Positions 1 to 9,208 of a stretch of DNA of 64,000 nt are shown here, piece by piece (position 1 is the stretch's first letter; every line of letters begins with the position of its first letter). Under the pieces are notes generated by a model that was given only the letters and a program-made list of their open reading frames with translations, did not search any database and was not told the origin of the DNA. A program made the translations under genes and the position numbers. This DNA comes from Vibrio sp. qd031 (GTDB taxonomy: Bacteria > Pseudomonadota > Gammaproteobacteria > Enterobacterales > Vibrionaceae): the NCBI RefSeq assembly GCF_002100145.1, contig NZ_JXQD01000025.1, positions 271,417 through 335,416 on the forward strand. Direction: 5' to 3'.

Positions 1-1
1 C

Positions 2-547
2 CCAGTCATGGGCGTGGAGTTTGATTACATTGACTCCGAAGTAAACCCAAGTATGGCTAACATAGTAAGTCCGACCGAAGTGATCGTTGTCAGTTCCTTT
101 CATATTGAAGTCGATGGTGGTGGCGGTGATTTTCACATTGTCATGCCGTACTCGATGGTGGAGCCGATTCGAGAACTTCTCGATGCAGGTGTTCAATCCG
201 ACAAAATGGAAACCGACGTTCGTTGGAGCACGGCACTTCGAGAAGAGATCATGGATGTACCAGTCAACTTTAGAGTCGACCTGTTGGAAAAAGACATTTC
301 ATTACGCGATTTAATGGAGCTGCAAACCGGCGACATAATTCCGGTGGATATGCCAGAGCACGGTGTGATGTTTGTAGAAGAACTACCAACATTTCGCGTC
401 AAAATGGGTAAATCTGGCGAGAGCATCGCAGTACAAGTTTCAGAAAAAATTCGTCGACCGGACGTGGTTAAGACCGATCTTGCGTTTCTAAGCAAGGATA
501 TTATGTCGGAAATTGAAGGCGAAGAAGAGGATCCGGAACTGGCGTAG
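2..547 (+). CDS. fliM: Flagellar motor switch protein FliM (3' part only)
   Basis: This is the C-terminal half of FliM, the C-ring protein that binds phospho-CheY and sets the direction of motor rotation. The reading frame is open to the left edge, so the start and the N-terminal CheY-binding part lie outside the window; about 180 residues of the usual ~350 are present. The last ~100 residues form the SpoA/FliN-like domain (IMDVPVNFRVDLLEKDISL, then the MPEHGVMFVEELPTFRVKMG stretch) followed by an acidic tail. fliN begins 39 bases downstream, the usual order in the fliLMNOPQR-flhB operon. The first internal ATG at position 8 is not the real start. Confidence 0.95.
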   Translation, partial: PVMGVEFDYIDSEVNPSMANIVSPTEVIVVSSFHIEVDGGGGDFHIVMPYSMVEPIRELLDAGVQSDKMETDVRWSTALREEIMDVPVNFRVDLLEKDISLRDLMELQTGDIIPVDMPEHGVMFVEELPTFRVKMGKSGESIAVQVSEKIRRPDVVKTDLAFLSKDIMSEIEGEEEDPELA

Positions 548-586
548 TAACCGCAGTTTTGGAGTAAGGATTTTACGAGGAAAATT

Positions 587-1042
587 ATGTCTACATCTGA
601 AGATCAAAAATTGGCTGACGAATGGGCCGCAGCCCTTGGCGAAGACCCGCTGGCAATTGCCGCCGCGGAAGAAGCTGCCGCAGAGGCAGAAGCCGATGCG
701 TTAATGGCTTCTCAATCACAAGCGCAACAAGCACCGCTTGACGAGCTGACAGACAGCTCGACACCGATCTCAGACGATGAGCGTCGTAAACTGGATACCA
801 TTATGGACATTCCAGTGACCATTTCGATGGAAGTTGGGCGCTCTCAAATCAGTATCCGTAACTTGTTACAGCTTAACCAAGGTTCGGTTGTAGAGTTAGA
901 CCGTATTGCCGGTGAATCATTGGATGTCATGGTTAATGGTACCTTGATAGCCCACGGTGAAGTCGTGGTGGTCAATGATAAGTTTGGTATCCGTTTGACG
1001 GACGTTATTAGCCAAACTGAACGTATTAAGAAGTTACGGTAA
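587..1042 (+). CDS. fliN: Flagellar motor switch protein FliN
   Basis: FliN forms the lower ring of the cytoplasmic C-ring with FliM and helps dock export substrates. The protein has 151 residues. Residues ~1-65 are an Ala/Glu-rich, low-complexity extension, and ~68-145 are the conserved SpoA domain (LDTIMDIPVTISMEVGRS, then GEVVVVNDKFGIRLTDV). A GAGG ribosome site sits just before the ATG. It lies between fliM and fliO in one operon, with only one base between its stop and the fliO start. The N-terminal extension is typical of gammaproteobacterial FliN and is slightly long here. Confidence 0.96.
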   Translation: MSTSEDQKLADEWAAALGEDPLAIAAAEEAAAEAEADALMASQSQAQQAPLDELTDSSTPISDDERRKLDTIMDIPVTISMEVGRSQISIRNLLQLNQGSVVELDRIAGESLDVMVNGTLIAHGEVVVVNDKFGIRLTDVISQTERIKKLR

Positions 1043-1043
1043 C

Positions 1044-1445
1044 ATGAGTATTTTCCCGCGTGTTTGGCTAACGCTAATTCTATCAGCGGCCAGTTCTTCA
1101 GCTCTCGCTGCATCGGCGCCCAACCTCGATCTTGCTACCACGCTTGGCTCGCTGCTGCTGGTCATTGCATTGATACTTGGCATGGCTTGGATGCTGAAGA
1201 AAATGCGTTTACCGAGCATGTCGGGACAAAAAGACTTTTCCATTAAACGTCAAATTACTTTGGGTACCAAAGAGCGAATGATGGTAGTTCAAGCGGGTGA
1301 TGAGCAATTTTTGGTGGGTGCCACAGCGCACTCAATCCAATTGATCGCCAAGCTCGATACGCCGTTGGACGATGAGTCTCCACAACAAGTGCCTTTTGGG
1401 GCTCAACTCAATCAGCTACTAAAGAAAAATGGTCATGCGAAATAA
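1044..1445 (+). CDS. fliO: Flagellar biosynthetic protein FliO
   Basis: FliO is a small membrane protein needed to assemble the FliP ring of the flagellar export gate. The 133-residue product has an N-terminal hydrophobic, signal-like stretch (~5-24), a transmembrane helix (~31-50, [16 protein letters not shown]) and a basic cytoplasmic tail with a small beta domain ([20 protein letters not shown]), as expected for the family. It starts one base after the fliN stop and its end overlaps the fliP start by 17 bases, which suggests translational coupling. FliO is poorly conserved, so the call rests on its topology and its position between fliN and fliP. Confidence 0.9.
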   Translation: MSIFPRVWLTLILSAASSSALAASAPNLDLATTLGSLLLVIALILGMAWMLKKMRLPSMSGQKDFSIKRQITLGTKERMMVVQAGDEQFLVGATAHSIQLIAKLDTPLDDESPQQVPFGAQLNQLLKKNGHAK

Positions 1446-2310
1446 TCTTACCAGACTGTCGACGCAGTACTGGGTTCTTGCCTGTATGCTTTTGGCAACG
1501 CTGTTGTTTGCCACGCAATTGCACGCGCAAGAAGAGATCCCGAATAATACCGCTCCAGCAAGCAGTGTGACGGTTTCAGAAATAGAGCGTGAGCAGGGCG
1601 GTTCGACGCTTTCAATTACTGACACTCGAAGTGGCGCGGGCGTGCCAGCATTTACCATGGTTACCAATCCAGATGGTAGTGAAGATTACTCAGTTAATAT
1701 TCAAATACTAGGTCTTATGACCATGCTGGGCTTCTTGCCTGCCATGGTGATATTGATGACCTCTTTTACGCGCATTGTCGTGGTGATGTCGATTTTGCGT
1801 CAAGCCATGGGCTTGCAACAGACACCGTCTAATCAAGTCATTATTGGTTTGTCGATCTTTATGACGTTTTTTATCATGTCACCGGTCTTTGACAAAGTGA
1901 ATCAAGATGCCTTGCAACCGTATCTCAATGAACAAGTGACGGCTCGTGAGGCCTTCGATTTGGCGCAAGAGCCCATGAAGGCGTTCATGCTAAAACAGAC
2001 TAGAGTTAAAGATCTTGAGACCTTTGTGGGTATGTCTGGCTCTCAAGTGGACACCCCAGAAGACGTGTCAATGAGTGTGCTGATCCCAGCGTTTATTACT
2101 TCTGAGCTAAAAACCGCCTTTCAAATTGGTTTTATGCTGTTTTTACCGTTTTTGATTATCGACCTGGTGGTTGCTTCCATCTTGATGGCGATGGGTATGA
2201 TGATGCTATCGCCAATGATCGTTTCATTGCCGTTTAAGTTAATGCTGTTTGTTTTGGTGGATGGGTGGAACCTTATCTTAGCTACCTTAGCCAGCAGTTT
2301 TGCGCTTTAG
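1429..2310 (+). CDS. fliP: Flagellar export gate protein FliP
   Basis: FliP is the main component of the pentameric FliPQR gate of the flagellar type III export apparatus in the inner membrane. The 293-residue product has a cleavable signal peptide (~10-33), a variable periplasmic-side stretch, then the conserved core: [39 protein letters not shown] and the C-terminal helices with [20 protein letters not shown] and MGMMMLSP. The start overlaps fliO; a second ATG six bases later (1435) is equally possible. Length and motifs fit the family throughout. Confidence 0.96.
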   Translation: MVMRNNLTRLSTQYWVLACMLLATLLFATQLHAQEEIPNNTAPASSVTVSEIEREQGGSTLSITDTRSGAGVPAFTMVTNPDGSEDYSVNIQILGLMTMLGFLPAMVILMTSFTRIVVVMSILRQAMGLQQTPSNQVIIGLSIFMTFFIMSPVFDKVNQDALQPYLNEQVTAREAFDLAQEPMKAFMLKQTRVKDLETFVGMSGSQVDTPEDVSMSVLIPAFITSELKTAFQIGFMLFLPFLIIDLVVASILMAMGMMMLSPMIVSLPFKLMLFVLVDGWNLILATLASSFAL

Positions 2311-2322
2311 CGAGGGTAATTG

Positions 2323-2592
2323 ATGACACCTGAAGTCTTTGTCGACCTTTTTCGCGATGCTCTGTGGATGGTTCTTATCTTGGTATGTGCCATCATTATT
2401 CCGAGCCTAATGATCGGTCTGCTGGTTGCCGTTTTCCAAGCGGCGACTTCCATCAACGAACAAACCTTGAGCTTTTTACCCCGTTTAATTGTGACGCTAC
2501 TGGCGCTAATGTTTGCGGGGCACTGGATGGTGCAGATGTTGATGGATTTCTTTTTTGAAATGATCGCCCGCATGCCCACCATCATCTATTAG
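2323..2592 (+). CDS. fliQ: Flagellar export gate protein FliQ
   Basis: FliQ is the small two-helix subunit (four copies) of the FliPQR export gate. The protein has 89 residues, the normal length, with transmembrane segments at ~15-38 and ~50-75 and the family motif AVFQAATSINEQTLSFLPR between them. The ATG at 2323 is preferred over an in-frame TTG just before it because it gives the conserved MTPEVF start with a GAGGG-type ribosome site upstream. It sits 12 bases after fliP and 8 bases before fliR. Confidence 0.95.
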   Translation: MTPEVFVDLFRDALWMVLILVCAIIIPSLMIGLLVAVFQAATSINEQTLSFLPRLIVTLLALMFAGHWMVQMLMDFFFEMIARMPTIIY

Positions 2593-2600
2593 GTGACCTG

Positions 2601-3383
2601 ATGGAATTCACCAGCACAATCATACTCGAATGGATGGCCAGTTATTTCTGGCCGTACACGCGTATTTCCACCATGTTTATGGTGATGACGGTGACTGGTG
2701 CAAACTATGTGTCTAGGCGAATTAGGCTCTACTTGGGTTTGGCGGTCACCTTTGGTGTAATGCCAATGATCCCAGTGCCTCCCAGTGACCTCGCACTTTT
2801 ATCCGTGCAAGGGTTTATCACCACCGCAGAGCAAATAGTGATTGGCGTCGCGATGGGTTATGTGACGGTATTTATTACCCAAACTTTTGTTTTACTAGGT
2901 CAAATTCTAGGTATGCAATCAAGTTTAGGTTTTGCGTCAATGGTGGATCCGGCGAACGGTCAAAACACGCCACTGTTGGGGCAGCTGTTTTTGTTTGTTG
3001 CGACACTGTTTTTTTTGGTCACTGATGGACATTTACAAATGATCCAGATGGTAGTGATGAGCTTTACTACACTCCCCATTGGCGGCGAAGGCTTGTCCTC
3101 GGCGGATTTTCAAGAGCTGGCTTCGTGGATGGGTATCATGTTTAAAACCGCACTGAGCATGGCGCTATCGGGGATTATTGCGCTGCTCACCATTAACCTT
3201 TCTTTTGGTGTCATGACGCGTGCCGCGCCGCAGCTCAATATATTCTCGCTCGGATTCTCATTTGCCCTGATGGTAGGTTTATTGCTGTGTTGGTACATTC
3301 TTCTTGGGCTATTTTCTCACTACGAGCTCTATTGGGCGCAAGGTGAGCAACAATTGTGTAGCCTGATCAATATCAGCTGTTAG
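2601..3383 (+). CDS. fliR: Flagellar export gate protein FliR
   Basis: FliR is the single-copy subunit that caps the FliPQR gate spiral and contacts FlhB. The 260-residue product is very hydrophobic, with about six predicted membrane segments and the family stretch LGQILGMQSSLGFASMVDP followed by PLLGQLFLFVATLFFL. The end (APQLNIFSLGFSFALMVGLL) is the usual FliR C-terminal helix. flhB follows after 12 bases. The gene has normal length and no anomaly is visible. Confidence 0.95.
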   Translation: MEFTSTIILEWMASYFWPYTRISTMFMVMTVTGANYVSRRIRLYLGLAVTFGVMPMIPVPPSDLALLSVQGFITTAEQIVIGVAMGYVTVFITQTFVLLGQILGMQSSLGFASMVDPANGQNTPLLGQLFLFVATLFFLVTDGHLQMIQMVVMSFTTLPIGGEGLSSADFQELASWMGIMFKTALSMALSGIIALLTINLSFGVMTRAAPQLNIFSLGFSFALMVGLLLCWYILLGLFSHYELYWAQGEQQLCSLINISC

Positions 3384-3395
3384 GGAGTTGCTTGT

Positions 3396-4526
3396 ATGGC
3401 AGAGTCAGACGGTCAAGAAAGAACAGAAGACGCAACGCCCAGGCGCTTGCAACAGGCTCGAGAAAAAGGGCAGGTTGCAAGATCTAAAGAGCTAGCGTCG
3501 GTGTCAGTGCTGGTGGTCGGTGCATTGTCGCTAATGATGATGGGTGAGCCACTGGCAAAAGGTGTTGGTCAAACGATGACTCGGTTGTTCAGTTTGAGTC
3601 GTGAAGAGATTTTTGACTTTAACAAACTTATTGAAATTGCTTTGGGCTCGTTAGTCGCGCTTATTCTACCGCTACTGATCATTCTTTTAACGCTCTTTGC
3701 TGCCGCGTTTGCTGGAGCTGCCGGATTAGGTGGTGTAGGATTTTCAGCTCAAGCTGCAGCCCCTAAAATGTCTAAAATTAATCCTATGAGCGGCTTTAAA
3801 CGGATGTTTGGCATGCAAAGTTGGGTGGAGCTACTTAAGTCAATCTTAAAAGTATCGCTCGTGGCAGGTGTCGCGTTTTTTCTTATCTCAACAGCGCGTC
3901 AAGATCTCTTTCAGCTAAGCCTCGATGTCTATCCTCAAAACATTTTTCATGCGTTGGATATCCTGCTTAATTTTGTTCTATTAATTAGCTGCTCATTGCT
4001 TGTCGTGGTTGCGATAGATATTCCTTTTCAAATTTGGCAACACGCTAATCAGCTAAAAATGACCAAACAAGAGGTTAAGGACGAATTTAAAGACACTGAA
4101 GGTAAGCCCGAGGTGAAAGGTCGGATCCGAATGTTGCAACGGGAAATGGCGCAACGAAGAATGATGTCGGAAGTGCCAAGCGCAGACGTTATCGTAACCA
4201 ACCCCGAACACTTTTCTGTGGCGCTGCGCTACAAGCAAGGTCAGGACACCGCGCCAATCGTAGTGGCTAAAGGTGTTGACCATACCGCAATGAAAATTCG
4301 TGAAATTGCTCGCGAGCACGATATTGCAATAGTCCCGGCGCCCCCACTGGCTCGAGCTCTTTATCATACTGCTGAACTAGAACAACAAATTCCTGACGGT
4401 CTATTCACCGCTGTGGCTCAAGTGTTAGCTTACGTATTTCAATTGCGTCAGTTCCGTAGTAAAGGGGGCCAACGGCCATCATTGGACCCTAAAAGTATGA
4501 GTATCCCTGACGATCTAAGGTATTAA
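3396..4526 (+). CDS. flhB: Flagellar export switch protein FlhB
   Basis: FlhB controls the switch from rod/hook to filament export and wraps the FliPQR gate. The 376-residue product starts with the amphipathic segment DGQERTEDATPRRLQQAREK, has four membrane helices to ~residue 215, then a cytoplasmic domain. The self-cleavage site, normally NPTH, reads NPEH here (residues 269-272, bases 4200-4211). The position is exactly that of Asn269 in the Salmonella protein, but the third residue is Glu, not Thr. The Asn and Pro between which the chain is cut are kept. It is the last gene of the fliM-flhB operon. Confidence 0.95.
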   Translation: MAESDGQERTEDATPRRLQQAREKGQVARSKELASVSVLVVGALSLMMMGEPLAKGVGQTMTRLFSLSREEIFDFNKLIEIALGSLVALILPLLIILLTLFAAAFAGAAGLGGVGFSAQAAAPKMSKINPMSGFKRMFGMQSWVELLKSILKVSLVAGVAFFLISTARQDLFQLSLDVYPQNIFHALDILLNFVLLISCSLLVVVAIDIPFQIWQHANQLKMTKQEVKDEFKDTEGKPEVKGRIRMLQREMAQRRMMSEVPSADVIVTNPEHFSVALRYKQGQDTAPIVVAKGVDHTAMKIREIAREHDIAIVPAPPLARALYHTAELEQQIPDGLFTAVAQVLAYVFQLRQFRSKGGQRPSLDPKSMSIPDDLRY

Positions 4527-4578
4527 TTCCAGATATCTTCGCATAATACTTTAGAGCCAATAAATTGACTTTACGGTA

Positions 4579-4594
4579 TGGCATAATTATTGCT
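4579..4594 (+). promoter_or_regulatory. Sigma-54-type promoter upstream of flhA
   Basis: The stretch TGGCATAATTATTGCT matches the -24/-12 form TGGCAC-N5-TTGC[A/T]. GG and GC are separated by exactly 10 bases, and only the last base of the -24 block differs (T for C). It lies 43 bases before the flhA start in the 110-base gap after flhB. In vibrios the early flagellar operons depend on RpoN with FlrA, which agrees with this placement. A weak sigma-28-like reading (TAAA then GGCATAA) overlaps the same bases and is less convincing. Confidence 0.8.
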
Positions 4595-4636
4595 GTCTAG
4601 TGATTAGATAATGGAATACGCTAGAAACTTAACCAC

Positions 4637-6730
4637 ATGAAGTTAGCCCTGCCGTTTGCAGATAAACTTGCGCCAATTACCCAACGCGGAATGCCATCGA
4701 TTGGCGCGCCTATCGTTGTTTTGTCGACCTTGGCAATGGTCGTGCTGCCGATACCAGCTCTACTATTGGATTTGTCGTTTACTTTTAACATAGCGCTAGC
4801 TATGGTGGTGCTGTTAGTCACCATTTATACTCGACGTCCTCTCGATTTTGCTGCTTTCCCAACCGTCCTACTGATCGCGACATTACTGCGATTAGCACTT
4901 AACGTCGCGTCAACCCGTGTGGTGCTTTTAAAAGGTCACGAAGGGCCAGGGGCGGCAGGTAACGTCATTGAAGCATTTGGTAACGTGGTTATCGGTGGTA
5001 ACTATGCCGTGGGCTTGGTGGTGTTTTTGATCTTGATGATCATAAACTTCATGGTTGTTACCAAAGGTGCAGGTCGTATTTCTGAAGTAAGCGCTCGTTT
5101 TACCTTGGATGCGTTACCCGGTAAACAAATGGCTATCGATGCCGATCTCAATGCAGGATTGATAGATCAAGATCAAGCACGACTTCGTAGATTCGAAGTT
5201 ACCAAAGAAGCCGATTTCTATGGTTCGATGGATGGTGCCTCTAAATTCGTAAAAGGTGACGCTATTGCGGGTATATTGATATTACTTATCAATATCTTGG
5301 GTGGACTATCCATAGGTATGGTTCAGCACGGCTTAGGCTTTGGTGAAGCCATCGAGATTTATACTCTGCTTACCATCGGTGATGGTCTTGTCGCACAGAT
5401 CCCGTCACTTCTACTCTCTATCGGCGCGGCAATGATGGTTACGCGACAAAACACCGATGAAGACATGGGCCAACAACTGGTATTCCAGTTGTTTGATAAC
5501 CCTAAAGCGCTGATGATAACCGCGCTGATCCTCGCGGTGATGGGCGTTGTACCAGGCATGCCTCATTTTGCGTTTCTATTACTTGCGTCAATCGCAGGTG
5601 GTGGTGCGTACTTCATGGATCGTAAACAAAAACGTGAAGCGCAAAAACCGAGTGTGCCAGAAGTCAGTCCAGAGAATTCTCCAGCACAAAAAGAGCTGTC
5701 TTGGGATGATGTACAACCTGTCGATGTAATTGGTTTAGAAGTTGGTTACAGGCTGATCCCAATGGTGGATCGTGATCAAGGTGGTGAACTGCTCGAGCGA
5801 GTAAAAGGCGTTCGGAAAAAACTGTCACAAGATTTTGGTTTTTTGGTTCCGTCGGTACATATTCGAGATAACTTAGAACTGACTCCAAATAGCTACCGCA
5901 TAACCTTGATGGGAGTGGCAGTTGGAGAGTCAGAAATTCACCCAGATCAAGAGCTAGCGATTAACCCTGGGCAAGTCTATGGTGCGATAGAAGGCGAACC
6001 GACTACGGATCCCGCTTTTGGCCTAGATGCTGTTTGGATAGGGGAAGAGCAAAGAGAACACGCTCAAGCGCTGGGTTATACCGTCGTTGATTCAGCCACT
6101 GTATTGGCGACACACTTGAGTCAATTATTGACCAACAATGCCTCTCAACTAATTGGCTATGAAGAAGTTCAGAACCTGCTTGATCTACTTGGACAGAGCG
6201 CGCCTAAGTTAGTAGAAGGGTTCGTCCCTGATCAATTGAGCTTGAGCACTGTTGTGAAAGTACTGCAAAACTTGCTTAATGAAGCCATTCCAGTACGCGA
6301 CATACGTTCGATAGTACAGACACTGTCAGAATATGCGCCTAAGAGTCAAGATCCCGACGTTCTTACAGCGGCAGTTCGTATTTCCCTTAAACGCTTAATC
6401 GTCCAAGAAATCAATGGTATTGAGCCTGAGCTTCCAGTTATCACGCTGATCCCAGAGCTGGAACAAATATTGCATCAAACTATGCAAGCCTCAGGTGGTG
6501 AATCCACCGGAATTGAGCCAGGTCTGGCAGAGAGATTGCAGTCGTCATTAAGCGGCGCAACTCAAGACCAAGAATTAAAAGGTGAGCCAGCTGTATTGCT
6601 CACATCAGGCGTACTGCGCTCAACACTCGCTAAGTTTGTGAAAAATACCATACCAAACTTGCGGGTGCTTTCTTATCAAGAGATCCCTGATGAGAAACAG
6701 ATCCGAATCGTACAAGCGGTCGGTAACTAG
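4637..6730 (+). CDS. flhA: Flagellar export gate protein FlhA
   Basis: FlhA is the nonameric export gate component that links the membrane gate to the cytoplasmic docking platform. The 697-residue length is normal. About eight membrane segments fill residues ~25-320, interrupted by the highly conserved loop with RISEVSARFTLDALPGKQMA and FYGSMDGASKFVKGDAIAGI (~150-215). The remaining ~350 residues are the soluble chaperone and substrate docking domain. A sigma-54-type promoter lies just upstream. It is the first gene of the flhA-flhF-flhG-fliA-che operon. Confidence 0.97.
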   Translation: MKLALPFADKLAPITQRGMPSIGAPIVVLSTLAMVVLPIPALLLDLSFTFNIALAMVVLLVTIYTRRPLDFAAFPTVLLIATLLRLALNVASTRVVLLKGHEGPGAAGNVIEAFGNVVIGGNYAVGLVVFLILMIINFMVVTKGAGRISEVSARFTLDALPGKQMAIDADLNAGLIDQDQARLRRFEVTKEADFYGSMDGASKFVKGDAIAGILILLINILGGLSIGMVQHGLGFGEAIEIYTLLTIGDGLVAQIPSLLLSIGAAMMVTRQNTDEDMGQQLVFQLFDNPKALMITALILAVMGVVPGMPHFAFLLLASIAGGGAYFMDRKQKREAQKPSVPEVSPENSPAQKELSWDDVQPVDVIGLEVGYRLIPMVDRDQGGELLERVKGVRKKLSQDFGFLVPSVHIRDNLELTPNSYRITLMGVAVGESEIHPDQELAINPGQVYGAIEGEPTTDPAFGLDAVWIGEEQREHAQALGYTVVDSATVLATHLSQLLTNNASQLIGYEEVQNLLDLLGQSAPKLVEGFVPDQLSLSTVVKVLQNLLNEAIPVRDIRSIVQTLSEYAPKSQDPDVLTAAVRISLKRLIVQEINGIEPELPVITLIPELEQILHQTMQASGGESTGIEPGLAERLQSSLSGATQDQELKGEPAVLLTSGVLRSTLAKFVKNTIPNLRVLSYQEIPDEKQIRIVQAVGN

Positions 6731-6778
6731 CCTCAAACAGTAGGCGAGTATTAGAAAACGTTAACTAGGACTGTGACA

Positions 6779-8308
6779 GTGAAAATTAAACGCTATTTTG
6801 CCAAAGACATGCGCCTTGCGTTGCAACAAGTGAAAGAAGAGCTTGGTGCGGATGCGGTGATCATGTCTAACAAGAAAGTTGCAGGTGGCGTTGAAATTGT
6901 GGCGGCTGTCGACAATGACGTTGTCGAAAAGCAAATGACGGCTCCTGCCGCGCCGCAAAGTCGATATAATATTGCGTCTTCGAACAGCACGTATGGTCGA
7001 GATCTAAAACAAGATAGAGTGAGTTTGGGTGGACATCGCCCTAGCTCTCAAGACGAGCTCTCATCGGGTGAAGTCAGCCGTCAGTTCGCCAATATGTTGC
7101 AACGCTATCAAGATAGCGAAACGCAGAATAACGAACCTGAGCCTGACTCATTAACTAAATTGTTACAGCGACAAGCCAAAGCCAAACATTCGGCTAACCA
7201 GGCTTATCGTGACCAATCTGCGCCATCTCGTGCGCCTCAACCAAGACAAGCTCCAGTGCGATCGTCTCTTGCAGAAGAATCAGGGCTATCAAGACTCATC
7301 GCCGATGACAGCAGTGTTCGCCCAAGGAAACCTAGACTCGACCCGACACGTTACGATAAAAATCAAGCTCAGCCACCCTCAGCGGCCAATCAAGAATTGG
7401 AAAGCATGCGTGAAGAAATGAGCTCTATACGTCGTTTACTCGAACATCAAGTTTCCGGCCTGATGTGGCAAGAAGTTGAACGACGCGAACCGCTTAGAGC
7501 AATGCTTATTAAGCGCTTAGAGCGCATGGGCTTAGCCCCTGACTTAGCGGATCAACTTGCGTGTTATATCCCTGAAGATACAGAGCCCAAAAAAGCATGG
7601 GTTGCATTGCTCGACCTATTGGCCGATCAAATCACGATCAATAAAACAGATTTAATAAAGAAAGGCGGCGTTGTTGCGCTACTTGGTCCAACTGGGGTAG
7701 GTAAAACAACGACCGTTGCTAAACTGGCTGCACGCGCAGCAATGGAGTACGGCCCTGATGAGGTCGCACTGGTTACAACCGATACATACCGTATAGGTGC
7801 CCACGAGCAACTCTCCATTTATGGGCGAATCATGGGATGTGCGGTAAGAGTCGCTAAAGATTCTGAAGAGCTTGCCGATATATTATATCAGTTGAGAGAT
7901 CGTCGCCTGATATTGGTTGATACGGCAGGTATGGGCCAGCGTGATGTTCGATTATCCGAGCAGCTCGATACCCTAATGCAAGAAAGTGGGGAAGTTATTC
8001 ATAGTTATTTGGTGCTTCCAGCAACAGCACAGCGGCAAGTACTGCAAGAGACATTGGATCATTTTCGTCGAATACCATTGTCAGGGTGTATCCTGACTAA
8101 ACTAGATGAATCATTGAGTCTCGGTGAATTTATCAATGTAGCTGTACACAATGCACTGCCAGTATCATATGTCGCTAACGGCCAGCGTGTTCCGGAAGAT
8201 TTAGTCTTGGCACAAGCGCGCTATCTGGTAGCAAAAGCGAGTGAATTGCTAGAGAAATCTACGCAAGATGAACCGCATTTCTGGACCAGTGACATGGATG
8301 AGTACTAG
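6779..8308 (+). CDS. flhF: Flagellar placement GTPase FlhF
   Basis: FlhF is an SRP-type GTPase that recruits the first flagellar parts to the cell pole. The GTG at 6779 is chosen: AGGA at 6767-6770 is 8 bases upstream and the product begins MKIKRYFAKDM as in relatives, while the in-frame GTG at 6773 is only two bases from that site. The 509-residue protein has the short conserved N-terminal B domain, a long low-complexity Gln/Pro/Arg linker (~60-210), then the NG domain with G1 LLGPTGVGKTTT (~300-311), TTDTYRIGAHEQL, the DTAG motif and TKLDE. flhG follows 12 bases later. Confidence 0.96.
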   Translation: MKIKRYFAKDMRLALQQVKEELGADAVIMSNKKVAGGVEIVAAVDNDVVEKQMTAPAAPQSRYNIASSNSTYGRDLKQDRVSLGGHRPSSQDELSSGEVSRQFANMLQRYQDSETQNNEPEPDSLTKLLQRQAKAKHSANQAYRDQSAPSRAPQPRQAPVRSSLAEESGLSRLIADDSSVRPRKPRLDPTRYDKNQAQPPSAANQELESMREEMSSIRRLLEHQVSGLMWQEVERREPLRAMLIKRLERMGLAPDLADQLACYIPEDTEPKKAWVALLDLLADQITINKTDLIKKGGVVALLGPTGVGKTTTVAKLAARAAMEYGPDEVALVTTDTYRIGAHEQLSIYGRIMGCAVRVAKDSEELADILYQLRDRRLILVDTAGMGQRDVRLSEQLDTLMQESGEVIHSYLVLPATAQRQVLQETLDHFRRIPLSGCILTKLDESLSLGEFINVAVHNALPVSYVANGQRVPEDLVLAQARYLVAKASELLEKSTQDEPHFWTSDMDEY

Positions 8309-8320
8309 GCGGTCGATACG

Positions 8321-9208
8321 ATGATAGAGAATATGTTACAAGATCAAGCAAGTGGATTACGTCGGCTGACCAAACCGTCATTGACTAAGGTAATTGCTGT
8401 TACAGGTGGTAAAGGCGGTGTGGGTAAAACCAACGTCACACTTGGACTGGCCATTTCCATGGCACGTCAAGGCAAAAAAGTATTGGTACTCGATGCAGAC
8501 CTTGGGTTGGCGAATGTAGACGTGATGCTTGGCATCCGCGCTAGACGCAATCTGGGGCACGTGTTAGCTGGCGAATGTACTTTGCAAGAGGCCATTGTAG
8601 AAGGGCCACATGGGATCAGGGTTATTCCTGCCACCTCTGGCGCTCAAAGTATGACAGAGTTAACACCTCAACAACACGCCGGGTTAATTCGTGCCTTTGG
8701 TAGTCTCGAAGAAGACATGGATGTGTTGCTAATCGATACGGCAGCTGGTATATCTGACATGGTCGTTAGTTTCGCCCGTGCGGCGCAAGATGTAGTGGTG
8801 GTGGTATGCGATGAACCGACATCGATTACCGATGCCTACGCACTGATTAAACTGCTAAGCCGAGAGCACCACGTTCAACGGTTTAAAGTGGTGGCCAATA
8901 TGGTGCGAAGCTACCGTGAAGGACGAGAGTTGTTTGCCAAGCTCACTTTAGTGACAGAACGTTTTCTAAATGTGACGTTAGAGCTGGTGGCTTGTGTGCC
9001 ATTGGATGACAAAGTCAGACAGTCGGTGAAGCGGCAGAAAATTGTGGTCGATGCTTTTCCGCGTTCGCCAGCGGCACTGGCGATCAGTTCACTGGCGAAT
9101 AAGGCCTTAACCTGGCCGATTCCGAAAGCACCAAGCGGTCACTTAGAATTTTTTGTCGAGCGTTTACTGAACAATCGAGAAATTGTAGGGGAGCCTTATG
9201 TTGAATAA
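8321..9208 (+). CDS. flhG: Flagellar number regulator FlhG (FleN, MinD-like ATPase)
   Basis: FlhG is a MinD/ParA-type ATPase that limits flagellar number by restraining FlhF and the master regulator FlrA. The 295-residue product has the deviant Walker A motif GGKGGVGKTN (~29-38), the LDADLGLANVDVML stretch and the IDTAAGI switch II region. An N-terminal DQASGLR-type segment, thought to stimulate FlhF GTPase activity, is present (residues ~7-13). Its 3' end overlaps the fliA start by 11 bases, so the two are probably translationally coupled. Confidence 0.95.
   Translation: MIENMLQDQASGLRRLTKPSLTKVIAVTGGKGGVGKTNVTLGLAISMARQGKKVLVLDADLGLANVDVMLGIRARRNLGHVLAGECTLQEAIVEGPHGIRVIPATSGAQSMTELTPQQHAGLIRAFGSLEEDMDVLLIDTAAGISDMVVSFARAAQDVVVVVCDEPTSITDAYALIKLLSREHHVQRFKVVANMVRSYREGRELFAKLTLVTERFLNVTLELVACVPLDDKVRQSVKRQKIVVDAFPRSPAALAISSLANKALTWPIPKAPSGHLEFFVERLLNNREIVGEPYVE

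Noticed and set aside
4561..4588. Sigma-28 promoter upstream of flhA
   Set aside because: The TAAA-N15-GGCATAAT reading matches the consensus only partly, while the overlapping sigma-54 pattern is near perfect in sequence and spacing.
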